Shown in pieces: positions 1-10,641 of a DNA stretch of 64,000 nt. Location: assembly GCA_032718865.1 (NCBI GenBank), contig JALUTQ010000033.1, positions 1 to 64,000 of the forward strand. Direction: 5' to 3'. Origin of the DNA: Tilletia caries. Its lineage: Eukaryota > Basidiomycota > Exobasidiomycetes > Tilletiales > Tilletiaceae. A program made the position numbers and the translations under genes. The notes below the pieces were generated by a model. That model saw only the letters and a list, made by a program, of their open reading frames with translations. It did no database searches and had not been told where the DNA came from. The first letter of the stretch is position 1, and each line of letters opens with the position of its first letter.

Positions 1-20
1 ACCGTCCAAAGACCATCGAA

Positions 21-146
21 CCCTAACCCTAACCCTAACCCTAACCCTAACCCTAACCCTAACCCTAACCCTAACCCTAACCCTAACCCTAACCCCAACC
101 CCTAACCCCTAACCCCTAACCCTAACCCTAACCCTAACCCCCTAAC
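21..146. repeat. Telomere repeat tract (CCCTAA)n
   Basis: About 20 units of CCCTAA, the C-rich strand reading inward, so this is a left chromosome end. Several units carry extra C residues (CCCCTAA, CCCCAA), which is common in fungal telomeres. Nineteen or twenty bases of non-telomeric sequence lie outside the tract at positions 1-20. Confidence 0.95.
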
Positions 147-534
147 GGATCATTCTGAGAAAAAGGGTACTTCGATCCAAAGGCCGAGGGCACTTAATTT
201 GGGGCACCACCCCAAAGCCACAACGCCACATCGAAATTTGAGGGACTCCCCCAAATTAGTTACCCTTCTTTCTTCTGTTGGGACAAGTTCACTTAGTTTT
301 TCTGGGGCGCGATGCGTCTTCGGAACATCGTAGAACCCCGTAGAAAGCGCACCTTGACAGGGATGCCCAACAGAAATCAGAGAAGTCCCCGTAGGGGATC
401 CAAAAGGTATAAAGACGACGCCTGAAGAGTCCAGTTTGAGGACGAAACAGTAAGCGCACCTGTAGCCACGTCTTACTCGCCATCCTCGACTCCTCTTCAA
501 GTCTCCCTCAAGTTGTCACTTCACTTCTTACTTT
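147..534. other. Spacer between two telomere tracts
   Basis: Roughly 390 bp of non-repetitive sequence lies between the terminal telomere tract and a second internal one. An open frame of 116 codons runs on the minus strand (150-500), but it has no recognisable domain or good start context, and I treat it as chance. The segment is best read as a subtelomeric cap sequence added outside an older chromosome end. Confidence 0.5.
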
Positions 535-608
535 AACCCTAACCCTAACCCTAACCCTAACCCTAACCCCTAACCCTAACCCTAACCCTAACCCTAACCC
601 TAACCCTA
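535..608. repeat. Interstitial telomere repeat tract
   Basis: About 12 CCCTAA units, with one CCCCTAA variant, in the same orientation as the terminal tract. The inner edge (near 607) abuts the transposase coding sequence directly: the minus-strand reading frame runs into TAGGG after the codons for Asn-Gln-Leu-Val. It therefore looks like an old telomere rather than a random internal repeat. Confidence 0.9.
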
Positions 609-1098
609 AACAAGCTGATTCGCCTCGTACTGGCTGATTCGGAGGATGTAGTCGCGGCGACGGGTCTCGGATCGTTCCTGCGCAATGCGGTGCGCGCGTT
701 TCAACGTGATACCGGCTCTTTTGAGCGATCTGTGTACCGTACTGATCGAGACACGCGTCCCAACCGTTTGATGCAGAATGTCGCCAATCTCGTCCAGGTA
801 TAGGTCAGGATGACGCAGAATGAGCTCTTGAAGAAACTGGATGGCGGTGTGGTGAAGGAGACGAGGTCTTCCTGGAGAATTTCGATTCGGCCGTGGATCT
901 TGGAGATACCTGAATATATACTTGCGAGTTGCGTCAGTCTATAGTAATACGTAACATGTAACTACTTATTACTCACCTATAGAAGGTACTGGCCGAAAGG
1001 ATTCCTTGCTTGGCGAGGTACTTGACCGTTGCCTGGCCATCGAGAACCAAGCGCACGGAAAGATCTTTGACTTCTTGGGATAGACGCCGATAAGGCAT
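607..1098 (-). pseudogene. Tc1/mariner- or IS630-like transposase, N-terminal part only
   Basis: Two exons on the minus strand: 1098-977 and about 909-607, joined over a 67-bp intron with GTGAGT and CAG ends. The product starts MPYRRLSQEVKDLSVRLVLD and holds two helix-turn-helix-like blocks (the second around ISTVHRSLKRAGITLKRA), as in the DNA-binding half of DDE transposases of the Tc1/mariner-IS630 group. The frame ends at QLV followed by a stop made by the telomere repeat. In this family the next residues usually begin the first catalytic Asp strand, so the whole DDE domain is missing. It is a truncated relic. The family call rests on motif reading only. Confidence 0.6.
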
Positions 1099-1414
1099 AG
1101 TCGATATGATGCTCTAGAACACTGCTGTGGAGAAGAAAGACGATGCTTTGATGCTGAAGTATGTGAGGAAAAGGATGGAGCGGTGGGGATTGGTGATGGG
1201 TTGTGGTCAGTGGTGCTGGTGAGCGGTGAGTCGGTGAGTGGTGAGTGGCCCGATCCCTCTCTCTTTTCGGCCAAAAAAAAAATTAAATAATCCCAGTCAA
1301 TATGCAAAACCCTCTAGCTCCAGCAGCTGGCATTCTTGCCGACGGTATGGCTGGCAAAACAGATCGATGAGTGCATATGCTCTGATAAACCAAAAGCCGC
1401 CGGGCTTTGAATCT

Positions 1415-1453
1415 CGGGGCGTTGGATCTCGGGGCGTTGGATGTCGGGGCGTT
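1415..1453. repeat. Short minisatellite, about 15-bp unit
   Basis: Three imperfect copies of a unit like TTGGATCTCGGGGCG lie just upstream of the secreted-protein promoter. Four copies stand at the matching place near 42,530-42,575, and one remains near 36,467, next to the LTR-like repeat. Confidence 0.75.
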
Positions 1454-1578
1454 CTGAATATGCTCGCTTCATCTCGCAAGTAAAACGTTCATTTTACCAT
1501 AGCTAGCGAGTGCTTTCGAAGTCGTTTGTTCTGTAACTATTTTCCGCTACGTACACGCTTACACCTGATGCAGGAAAG

Positions 1579-1590
1579 GTATATATACGG
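1579..1590 (+). promoter_or_regulatory. TATA box of secreted-protein family, copy 1
   Basis: GGTATATATACGG stands about 145 bp upstream of the ATG at 1732. The same string occurs at 36,613 and 42,700 at the same place relative to the other two copies, so the promoter is conserved across the family. Confidence 0.6.
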
Positions 1591-1731
1591 AGCATCACGA
1601 TCGATACTCTGGAGCAGTTTACTCATCACTCACACTTCCATCTTCTCATCATCCACTTCCTGCTTGACGCAGTCTACCTTCTCAACACTTTGAAATCGAC
1701 CTCGCCCCACACCTCTCCATAAAGCAACACG

Positions 1732-2243
1732 ATGCAGATCCGTCGCTCCTCCCATCTCTTCTTCCTCCTCTCGGCTGTCCTCTTTTGCTCAATGGCCGTG
1801 GCGCTGGTTGCGGCTGCCCCTGCGCCAGCTTCCGCCAGCCCTTATGGCCTTGAGCATCATCCCGTAGGAAGCTTCCTCAGTGAGTAGCTTGGTTCAGATC
1901 CACGCAGCAGCAACCGGTACTCACATTACCTTTTGTGTAGAGCGAACGCCTCCGAACCTTTCGGAGCTGGACAATGGACAGCTTCTCCGTCTGCTCAGTG
2001 AGTTATGAACAGGAACAATACGCTCATGATCGCAGCAATACTTGCTCACCGTAGCGTTCTGTATGCCGACCTGCACGAAAAGGTGCCAAGGAGGATCTAA
2101 TCGACAGACTAACTGCGTCTATGGGACGGTTCTGGACCTCCTTTTCACGCGAGTTCCAATACCTACGCGAGCTTAAAACGAGGACAGAACAGGAACGCGC
2201 TGCAATCATCGCCCTCCTCTGGAGCCGAGGTTTCACCTTCTAA
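1732..2243 (+). CDS. Small secreted protein, subtelomeric family, copy 1
   Basis: Three exons, 1732-1879, 1941-1997 and 2083-2243, give 121 residues with all splice sites canonical. The first 25-30 residues are a clear signal peptide (MQIRRSSHLFFLLSAVLFCS, then a hydrophobic stretch and APAPASA). The mature part is helical and charged with no known domain. Exon 1 (148 nt) and exon 2 (57 nt) have the same lengths as in the copy at 36,776, which supports the model. Signal peptide and promoter are nearly identical between copies while the mature part diverges, as in secreted effector-type families. Function is unknown. The third-exon acceptor was chosen because it gives a frame alignable with the other copies; an acceptor 27 bases upstream gives a different, shorter tail. 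Confidence 0.7.
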
Positions 2244-2569
2244 TCTCCCAGGCTCCGTAGCGGTTTCCAGCCTGGAAGCTGGACGTTCAAGATCATCCGA
2301 CTCTAGTCCCTTGGCCAATGCTCGTGAAACAGCACGGCTGGATGTATCTACTCCCTTGCACCCCTACTCCAAGAATCTCACATGCCCTTCTCCTCTTTCC
2401 CCCCGTCTTCTCGCACATTGTCCAGTGCGATTGGCTGGAAAGAAACAGAAAGTCAAGAAAAAGTATGTACCCTCCGCTCTGCATGATCGCGAACTCAGAA
2501 GGACGAAGGGGCGTCAGACCAAACTTGTCACTGATGTAGATTGTATGTAGGTACGAAAGCGGCCAAACA

Positions 2570-2962
2570 TCACGTTCCGCCAGTCCAGCAGTGATCAATT
2601 TCCCATCCGAAGAACGAGCCCAAGTGGCTGTAACGTATCATCGGCTGAGGTGAGGATGTAGCGTGAGAAGGCTCATACGAACGCCCAGCAAGCGACGTGA
2701 CGATAGATTCCAGCGTGATGTAGAACTTGGCCCGTACCACAGTAGCAGTCCACTCCATAACCTTCATCCCCCCGTGTCGGTCTGAAGGTGTCGGCTCTGA
2801 ATCGTTTGGCGTTGGGGCTTTGCCTGCCATCAATGCTGCTGCTGAAATTGACGTCGGGAGGGAGAGAGGAAGGTGATGGGTCCTATAATGAGGCAATGAA
2901 AGAAAGATAGAGAAGTGAGCAAGATAGAAGGGGAGAAGATCAGAGGCGACTAAAGAGGCCAT
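2570..2962 (-). CDS. Hypothetical ORF in the duplicated block
   Basis: An open frame of 130 codons starting MASLVASDLLPFYLAHFS, with a hydrophobic N-terminus. A 51-bp stretch inside has intron-like ends (GTATGA ... TTACAG) and a length divisible by three, so the frame stays open spliced or unspliced. The copy near 44,421-44,764 is interrupted by stops and carries a tetranucleotide expansion. No family is recognised; it may be chance. Confidence 0.25.
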   Translation of the reverse strand: MASLVASDLLPFYLAHFSIFLSLPHYRTHHLPLSLPTSISAAALMAGKAPTPNDSEPTPSDRHGGMKVMEWTATVVRAKFYITLESIVTSLAGRSYEPSHATSSPQPMIRYSHLGSFFGWEIDHCWTGGT

Positions 2963-5528
2963 GAAAAGATATCTTAGGATGAGCAGGAACTTTCGATGTT
3001 TGATCCTGGACGTATATAGTCACTGCTTTCAGTATGAGCCCTCTGATTCCTGGTCAGGCGCGAAATCTACCTGTGTCTGAATGGTCCATGTTCCTTTCCT
3101 TGTGAAATTACCGGCGGCAGAGCTCTGGATTTGTCGAGGAGCTGAACCGGTGAGGTGCAGCGATGACTAGGCGAAGGTGGAGAACTTGCAGGGAAGATAT
3201 GGGTATGTTGATGCCCAAAGAAGGGAAGGAATGAGCAGGACAGGAAGAGAAAGAAAGGAGAGAATCCAGCCTGGAGAAGCGGAGGAGAGGTGGAGGAGTG
3301 CTTAGATCGCGGTTGAAAGCCCTAAACTTGCTGTGAATGAAAGCAGGACTGTTGGACGCAGCGAGGTACGTCCTTTGCTATCTCTCTCCCTCGACGCTGA
3401 GAAACAATCGAACACAGGTCAGAAGTCAGCCCCTAGAGATCAAGTCACGGCGTCAGCTCACCTATGTGCTACAGTTCATCGTGCCCCCTCTCCTCATCCA
3501 CGCATTGTGGGCACATACTGTCTTCCTCCAACTCGTAATCCTCGTCCTCCACGTTAGTACAGTCGTCTTCGTCGCAAGCCTCGACGGGGTACGTTTCGAT
3601 GCGATGGAGGAACCGTACACAGCACGGGCAGACTGCCCAATCGATTCGTCTTGTGCACATGGATGTTCGTCGGAGGCGTGGAACGATGGCCTTGACGGGA
3701 CGAGCTTTTTAGGAAGGGCGGGATGGAGGTGGAGTCGTCATTAACATTAACCACAGAGGTGGATCTCTCCTACACCTCTTATAGGCAACTCCAATGAGGC
3801 CCGTCGTGCTACATCGCATCACTCCAGCACCGGAAATTTCTCTGAAAAGCATCGGAGAGAGGATCGGGATGTGACATGGTCAAGGGCTTGTTGGACAGTG
3901 GATGTCGATTCGCTATAGTCGAGAGATTCACGACCATCTTTGTGTGACGAGGATTGCGATGTGATCTGGGCAAGGTCAGAAGAACAATGAATATGGGCGG
4001 TCAGAACCATGGGCCGTGGAGTGCTCAGTCCAACTCACCTTCTTTTGTATCGCCGTATCGCCACACAATCCAAGGCGTCGCAAAAGAAACAAGTGGTTAG
4101 GATTCGAAATCGAAGGAAAGGAAAGCTGAGAACGCAGGGCTATGTCAGTGCTGTGCTGCTGTGGCTATCTTTGTCAGTAGACTGAAGGCAAAAGACAAAG
4201 GTGAGTAGAGAGTATCTGGCACCGCGATTGCGAGGGCCCCTTTGTCCGCGAACGGTGTGAGCTTCTGCAAATGGCTGAAGAAATGAAGGAGTAGTGAATA
4301 CACGTTCGGGACAATGGGATACTTCGAGAGGAAGGTTGGAACGGAGAGCTTTGGCTCTGAGCTGCCGCCTGGTTGATCTCTGCTTTACAGCATCGGAAGC
4401 AGCGAGTGCTATCGCGATGGGCCGAGTGGTCGTCTTGACGTGAGCGCCGATGAGCACCTAGAACTTGGTCATGTCGTCGTAGTCATGCCGATTCCTGCTT
4501 TGGTCTGTTCGCCACTTCGCACCCCGTCCAACTATCCAATTCGTTCTGTTCGTTTGTTTGTTTGTTGTTCATTTGTTTGTTGATCCACGATTTCATCCGC
4601 ACTTCGCACGCTTCGCATCCTCTGCGCATCGGTAAGTGCAGAGTTTCGGACTTGTGTTTGATGGCGCTGGCACGTTTTTTACCCTTCCTCTTTCCTCAGT
4701 TCATAAATCAGCGCGCCTCTTCAGTCTCTCCCCCCCCCCCCGGGACCCCGGGTTCTGTATCTATGTGCGTGCGCGAATAATGGATACGTAACTTGTTCAT
4801 TCATTTTCGATAGGAGAGGTCGTAGGTCGTCACGGAAGGAAACAAGGAGGATAAAGACCAGGCCAGAAGAGGATGGACTCGCGTGTGCATCCCCTCCCCA
4901 CACGTTGCTGCGAGGCGGCGGTAGACATCGGAGAGCTTTGCACTGCGAGCTGAGCTTGACGCTTGACGGACGGATGGGTTGGATCGGCATGCCTCGTGAC
5001 TCCCACTTGACGCTGACCCCCGACCCTGCTCCCCCTCGTCAAGAACCCAGCTGTAGAGGTCGGGAAAGGGACAGAAAACCCAAAATCTTGACCCAGACGG
5101 AAAAGGGGAGGATTAGGAGAAAAACGAAGACGAGAGGATAAGATAGGCACTGAGATGGTCAGGAGTAGAAAGGGGGAGGGGGAGGGGGAGTTCACTTTTT
5201 TGGTTTTGCGGATCGGATTGGTGGGAGAGGCTTATAGATTTTGGATGGTCCTGAGGAAAGCCGAGATTCGAACAGATCTGTTTTGAAGAGTTGACGAAGT
5301 TGACCTTGGTTAAGTGTGAGGGGAAATTTTTGTGTGACGTCCGGTTGTGAGAGTTGAGGATTTGGTTGTGAGATTTTGTCGTTGAGTTCTGTGAACGCCT
5401 GTCCAAGATGAGGAAAGACGTTCTTCGTTCGTGGTGTGGAGGAGAAGGCGGCCCGGAGGCTCATCGTTGACCTTCCCCGGCTGGGAACATCCGCGGTGCT
5501 TCCGTCGGAAGTGAACATGTCCACTCGC
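2963..5528. other. Gene-poor region with scattered short frames
   Basis: No gene with a recognisable domain was found apart from the Cys-rich frame at 3469-3660. A plausible minus-strand intron (GTGAGT to CCCAG, roughly 3,974-4,041) suggests a small spliced gene upstream of that frame, but I cannot close a model. A 110-codon minus-strand frame at 5192-5524 lies in the presumed 3' UTR of the Ssd1-like gene. Confidence 0.4.
3469..3660 (-). CDS. Cys-rich (putative zinc-binding) hypothetical protein fragment
   Basis: The frame contains the cysteine pattern C-x2-C-x14-C-x4-C-x15-C-x2-C (from CPCC to CPQC) in an acidic context. The same spacing recurs in frames at 38,540 and 55,323, which argues that it is real coding sequence rather than chance. 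It is likely the last exon of a longer minus-strand gene. No known domain could be named. Confidence 0.4.
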   Translation of the reverse strand: MCTRRIDWAVCPCCVRFLHRIETYPVEACDEDDCTNVEDEDYELEEDSMCPQCVDEERGHDEL

Positions 5529-8500
5529 TCAGGCCGAGGAGACGCCAGGACCCCACGGGTTCACAGCGAAGACCTGGTTGAAGAAGAACACAGAAAAATA
5601 CCAAGACGTCAGTCATAACGGTCCCAACGAGCACGAAAACGACGTTGGAAGCTTCCAATGCGAAAGGAAAAGAGAAAAAGACTCACCTTCAACACCGGCG
5701 GCGACTTGGTCATATCAGACGTAATAATGACAGGCACAGTCGCAAGCTCCTTGATCGTCTGAATCCGATGTCCGTCCGAATTGTCCTTGATCCCAACAAA
5801 CACGGGAGCCTCCTTCTTGAAACTCTTCGTCCGCTGCACGCTATCCCGCGCATCTTCGCCGCTCAGCATGGCACGACGGGCGGCCATGATCGCCTCATCC
5901 TCGTCCTCGTCGAACAGAGCTTGCTCGTCGTCGTGCGAGAGCGAGGTCATCTCCATGTTCTTGATGTGGGCTTGCGCCTCGCGGACTCGCTTCACGTGCA
6001 CGTCGTCCGAGTTCTCCGCGAGCCAGGTGAGGACATCGACACCTTCCTTCCAGTAGATGGAGAGCTGGTTGGAGTGCTCGTCATGGAGGTGATGCTGAGG
6101 GGCAGGGAAGGGAACGACGTTCAGCGCCTCCTTATTGCCTTCAATTCGAGATCCTTCCATCAAGACACTCACCTCAATCGGCATCTGGTCAACATGAACG
6201 CGCTTCTCCACGCCAAACTCGGAGATGACAACGTCGAAAGCGGCATCAAGAACACCAATGACCGTCGCCGTCCTACCACAACCAAAACAAAGACAGAAGA
6301 ACCATCAGTTTCCATGAAACGCACGAACCAAAGAAAAGAAAGGGAGAAACTCACCGAATGACAGGACCATACCGCATCGTCAAATCATGGATCAAAAGAC
6401 ACAAGAACAAATGCGCACTCTGCTCCTGCGCCAACTTCGCCGCATCCCGCTTCACATTGCACTGCTGCGCAATCTTAGCAACCGTCTCCCGATCCAGCGC
6501 AAACTTCGCAGCCGCGGCATTGATAGCAGCAGCAGCAGCATTGACGCCGCCGCTGCCATCTGCTGCTCCTGCTACCGACGTCACGCTTGCGCCCGCGCTC
6601 TGGAGGATCGCATCCAGCTGCCGGTGCACCAGCAAGTCCGCATACCGCCGGATGGGCGACGTGAAATGCGTATACAACGGCACGTTCAGCGCGAAATGCT
6701 CATACTTCGCAATATCCACCATGCCCGTGCAGAAGTACTTGGCCCTCAGCATACTCTTCGTCGCCAAATTCTCCAGCGCCTCGCGGTCCTTCGGGTCCGC
6801 AATCGCGCCCAAGCTCGCAAAGAGCGTGCCGCCGGAGGTGATGTCGATCTCGTACCCCAACGACTTCGCGCGGTCCTTGAAGCCCTGCAGACGCCGCTCA
6901 ATGGGCCGCTCATGACGCCGCAAGAGCGCAATCTCCGGCAGACCGGACGCGATCCGAGTCGCCACCGAGATATTGGCCTGGAGCATGAATTCCTCAATGA
7001 GCTGGTGCGCCTCAAACGTCTTGTACGGACTGGCGTCCGTGGGCAGACCATGCTCGTCCAGCTTGAACGCCAACTTGATGTTGTCAATCTTGAGCGCGCC
7101 ATTCTCAAAGCGCCGCTTGCGCATCTTCTGCGCAAGGTCGTGCAGCAGGCGGATGTCCTCGCCAATCGTGCCCGCGCTGATGGGCGCCGCGTTCGCCACC
7201 GGCGCCCCTTCACCGTTGCCGTCAGCGTTGTCGGCATCGTACGGCAGGACCTTGGCCTCAGGCACACCCCGACCCTCAATCGCCTCCTGCGCATCCTGAT
7301 ACGCCAACTTCGCACACGACCGAATCACACTCCGACCATGCCACGTCCCAATGACGTACCCCTCCCTCGTCATCGTGAACACGGCCGAGAACGAGAGCCG
7401 CTCGACGCCGGGCACCAGCGAGCACAGTTCCTCCGAGAGCGCAGGTGGGAGCATGGGCACGGCGCGTTGGACGAGGTACACGGACGTCCCGCGCTTCTTG
7501 GCGTCGCGATCGAGCGCATTGCCCGACTTAACAAAGTACGACACGTCGGCGATGTGCACACCAACCTCAATGAGCCCACCATCGAGCTCACGGACGCTGA
7601 CGGCGTCATCGAGATCCTTGGCCGTCTCCGGGTCAATGGTGAACACGCGCTGATCACGGAAATCCCGACGGACCTCGTACTCCCGCTCCGGAATCGTCCA
7701 CGGCAACGGCGGCACGCACTTGAGCACATTCTCCCCAAAGTCCTCCGTAACCGAGGCCAGGCTGTCCTTGAGCAACGCCTGCGTCTCGGCCTCCACGTTG
7801 CCAATCACGCCGATCTCCTCGACGAGCGTGCCGAAGGGGTGGAGCGACGTGATGGGCCAGCGCTTGATGGACGCGACGAAGAGCCGGTTGTTGTAGCTCT
7901 CCTGGCCGCCTTCGTCCCAGAAGTCCGAAGGAGCCTGCTCGGCCGGGATGGCAATGAGCGGGACGCGCTTGTCCGAGGGCCGGAACCAGACAATCTTGGG
8001 CTGTGGACAAGCTTAGCGTCAGTTGTCTCCATGAAGAACAATTCGAGAATGTGAGCGGAAAAAAACTCACCCTAGGCTGACTCTCCTGACCCTGCGTTCC
8101 ATCCCCACCCTCCCGAAGCGCCCGCTCCGCCTGCTGCTTCTCCTTCGTAGCCGCACTGCTCGGCCTCAACAGGCCCAACGTACCCGAGAACAACTGCCCG
8201 GGGGTACGCTCCACAATGGCAACGACATGCCCCGCGAGCGCGGGGGGAGTCTGATCGTTCTCCTCCTCGTCCTCGATCAGCCGGAGTTGCGCACCCTCGA
8301 CCTCAAGGTCGTCCTTCGCCTTGTCCGGCTTGCGCACAACCACAGCCCCACTCTCCTCCTTCCTCTTCTTCTTATCCTCCTTCTCCTTCTTGATGCTCCA
8401 CACCTCATTCGGGTCGAGGAGCTCGACTGCAACAAGGTCGCCCTCGAGCGCCCGGTTGCGGTCCTTGGAGCCGGAGATGAAGATGTCCGAGTCGAGGACC

Positions 8501-10641
8501 TCGGTCGAGACGTAGGCGTCCGAGCGGTTGCGCTTGTTGATGCGGAGCATGCCAACGACGAGCTTGCCCGCAGCGAGGAGCGGCGGGAGGGCTGCCTGGG
8601 GCAGGTACGAGCCGAAGAGGGCCTTGCGTTGAGAAGCGCTGTTTCCTCCTCCTCCTCCGAAGCCGCCGCCGTACTGGTTGTTCTGACCGGCATAGCCAGG
8701 TCCAAGCATGGCATTGAAGCCGCCACCGAACGAGGCCGAATTTTTGTTATGGCCTCCTCCACCACCCCCGTGTCCACCATGACCGCCGGCGCCGCCAGAC
8801 TGGGCGCGGAACTGGTGCAATGTCGCGAGCTGGGCCTGGGCCTGGGCGAGATCGACGACAGGGCCGGCACTTCCCGCATTGGCATTGATGCGCCAGCTGG
8901 ACGAGCCGGTACGTCCATGGGCTCCACCTCGACCTCCGCCACCTTGGCCGCCGCCCATGGTGGTGAAACCATCGGCCAGGGCAAACTCGTTCATCCCGCC
9001 CGCGCCGAGACCGAGATTGGCGAGGGAGACGAGACCACCGGCGGCGAGGAGATACTCGGGCGAAAGGGAGGCGAGCTGGACGGAGGGGTGGGAGAAGTGG
9101 CCGACGGTGTGCCTTCCGACACCGGGGATAACGCCGGGGACGACGGCCTGCTGATGGACGAGATCAGCCACGGATGCGGAACCCACGATGCCCGCACCGG
9201 CACCGGGAGAGGCGAAGGCAAAGGCATTGGTAGGCGACGTGGCGGAGTCGCTGGAAGGCGAGATGGGCCCGACGCTCGCCTGCTGATGCTGCTGCTGCTG
9301 CTGCTGCTGTTGGGCCGACTTATTGACGACATTAACCGAGTGTCGACGACCATGACCGCGGGGCACGTGCTGTCCCTGGAGGCTCTGCTGAGAATGCTGG
9401 GAGAGACCGCCCATGGAGCTGGAAGGAGTCATGGCCTGGAATGCGCCTCCGAGAGCATTGTTGTTGCTGTTGGAGCCGTAGAGGTTCATGCTGGGAACAA
9501 AGTTGTTCGCGCCGGCGACGCCGGGTGCATGACTCTGAATGCGCCGATGACCGGCTGCTCCTGCTGCTCCTCCTGCGCCTACACCAGCTCCGCCGGCTGA
9601 TCCGGGACTGCCAGCGACGGCGGCGCCTGCGAATCCGGCTCCACCGTTCCTGTTCCCACCGAGGGCGGCGGATGGGTTGAAGTGGATCTGCTGCTGGAGG
9701 AGCTGCTGCTGCTGCATCTGGAGCAACTCGATCTGCTGCTGGATGGCGATCTGGCCAGCGATAAGCTGCTGCTGGTGCTGCTGGTGCTGCTGGTGTTGCT
9801 GGTGCTGTTGCTGATGCTGCTGCTGTTGGTGACGGTTCACGGCCGAGGAGAGACGGTGGGCGGGGGAGAGGCCGCTGAGATCGGAGCCCGTACGACGATG
9901 AGGGACGCCTGTCTGCTGTTGGGAGGGCGATGTGGTGCGGGTGGGATCGAAGGAGGAGTTTCCGGCAAAGTCAGAGGAGACGGTGGTGGCGCGATCGTCG
10001 TCGTAGCTGTCGTACTCGTTTGTGGCATTGAGGATGCCCTGGTGGAAGTTTGCATTGGCGACGTTGTAGCCGAGATCGGCGAAGCGGCCCTGGAGACTGA
10101 GCTGGCGCTGGTGGTTGAGTGCGGAGCCCGTAGCCGCGTTGGTGGTGGTGTTGTTGTTGTTGGTGGTCGCGTGGCGGGCAAGGGCGGACTGGAAGGCGGC
10201 GTTTCCTGCGAACCGGGGCCCGCCCTGCCTATGGGTGGCTGGTGCGCCACCGGTGGGCGTGGCTGCGTCCGGGGTTGGGTTGGGACTGGGACCGGGACTG
10301 TTTCCTGCAGAGGTGGACGCGTTTTCGTCGAGACTGGGGAGGGTGCTGACGGCGGCCCGTGCTGGACGCGCTCCTGCTGCTCCAGCACCAGCAGCAGCAG
10401 CGGCGGCGGCTGAGATGTTGAGCTGGTGCTGGAGCTGGTTCTGGAGCTCCTCCTCCTGGCTGGCGAGTCTGTCTCCGATGGCCGCGAGCTGTGCCTTGTC
10501 GGAGGTGTTGTTGGATCGCTGCTGCTGCCCACCTGCTGCCTTGCTGTTGCTGCTGCTGCTGCGACCGCGCGAGTTGGAGTGGCGATGACCTCCACGCGAT
10601 CCGCCGCCTGCTGCTGCTGTCGGCGCCTTGCTGTCGGCCAT
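5529..10641 (-). CDS. SSD1: Ssd1-like RNB-domain (RNase II/Dis3L2 family) RNA-binding protein
   Basis: Four exons (10641-8071, 8000-6355, 6272-5687, 5573-5529) with canonical splice sites give 1,615 residues. The first ~620 residues are low complexity: Ser/Arg-, Ala-, Gln/His- and Gly-rich, with CAG-type runs. Cold-shock-like OB modules follow (about 650-850), then an RNB domain from about residue 920. In the RNB motif IDPETAKDLDDAV (about 979-991) all four acidic positions of active RNase II enzymes are present. The region STGGTLF to THFTSPIRRYADLLVH is also typical RNB. Yeast Ssd1 binds mRNAs for cell-wall proteins and acts as a translational repressor without nuclease activity. The long disordered N-terminus fits Ssd1 rather than Dis3. 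The yeast protein is about 1,250 residues, so this one is long. Its start is the first ATG after a pyrimidine-purine repeat leader. Confidence 0.88.

Larger units (their letters stand above)
1310..2955. repeat. Subtelomeric segmental duplication, left copy
   Basis: This stretch is repeated with high identity at about 42,440-44,770. Shared parts are the leader around the CTCGGGGCG-type minisatellite, the TATA region, the secreted-protein gene and the downstream block starting at about 2,255. The coding exons 2 and 3 of the gene inside differ strongly, while both flanks are close to identical. Confidence 0.85.

Noticed and set aside
150..500. 116-codon frame between the telomere tracts
   Set aside because: No start context, no domain, no splice signals; length alone is not support.
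5192..5524. 110-codon minus-strand frame just after the Ssd1-like stop
   Set aside because: Starts inside the last exon in another frame, has no homology I can name, and fits a 3' UTR.
6387..8054. 555-codon open frame on the plus strand
   Set aside because: Lies antisense to the RNB domain of the Ssd1-like gene; composition is Arg/Leu-rich with no domain. It is a shadow of the GC-rich real gene.
8227..9600. 457-codon open frame on the plus strand
   Set aside because: Antisense to the low-complexity N-terminal part of the Ssd1-like gene; repeats in the real gene keep it open.
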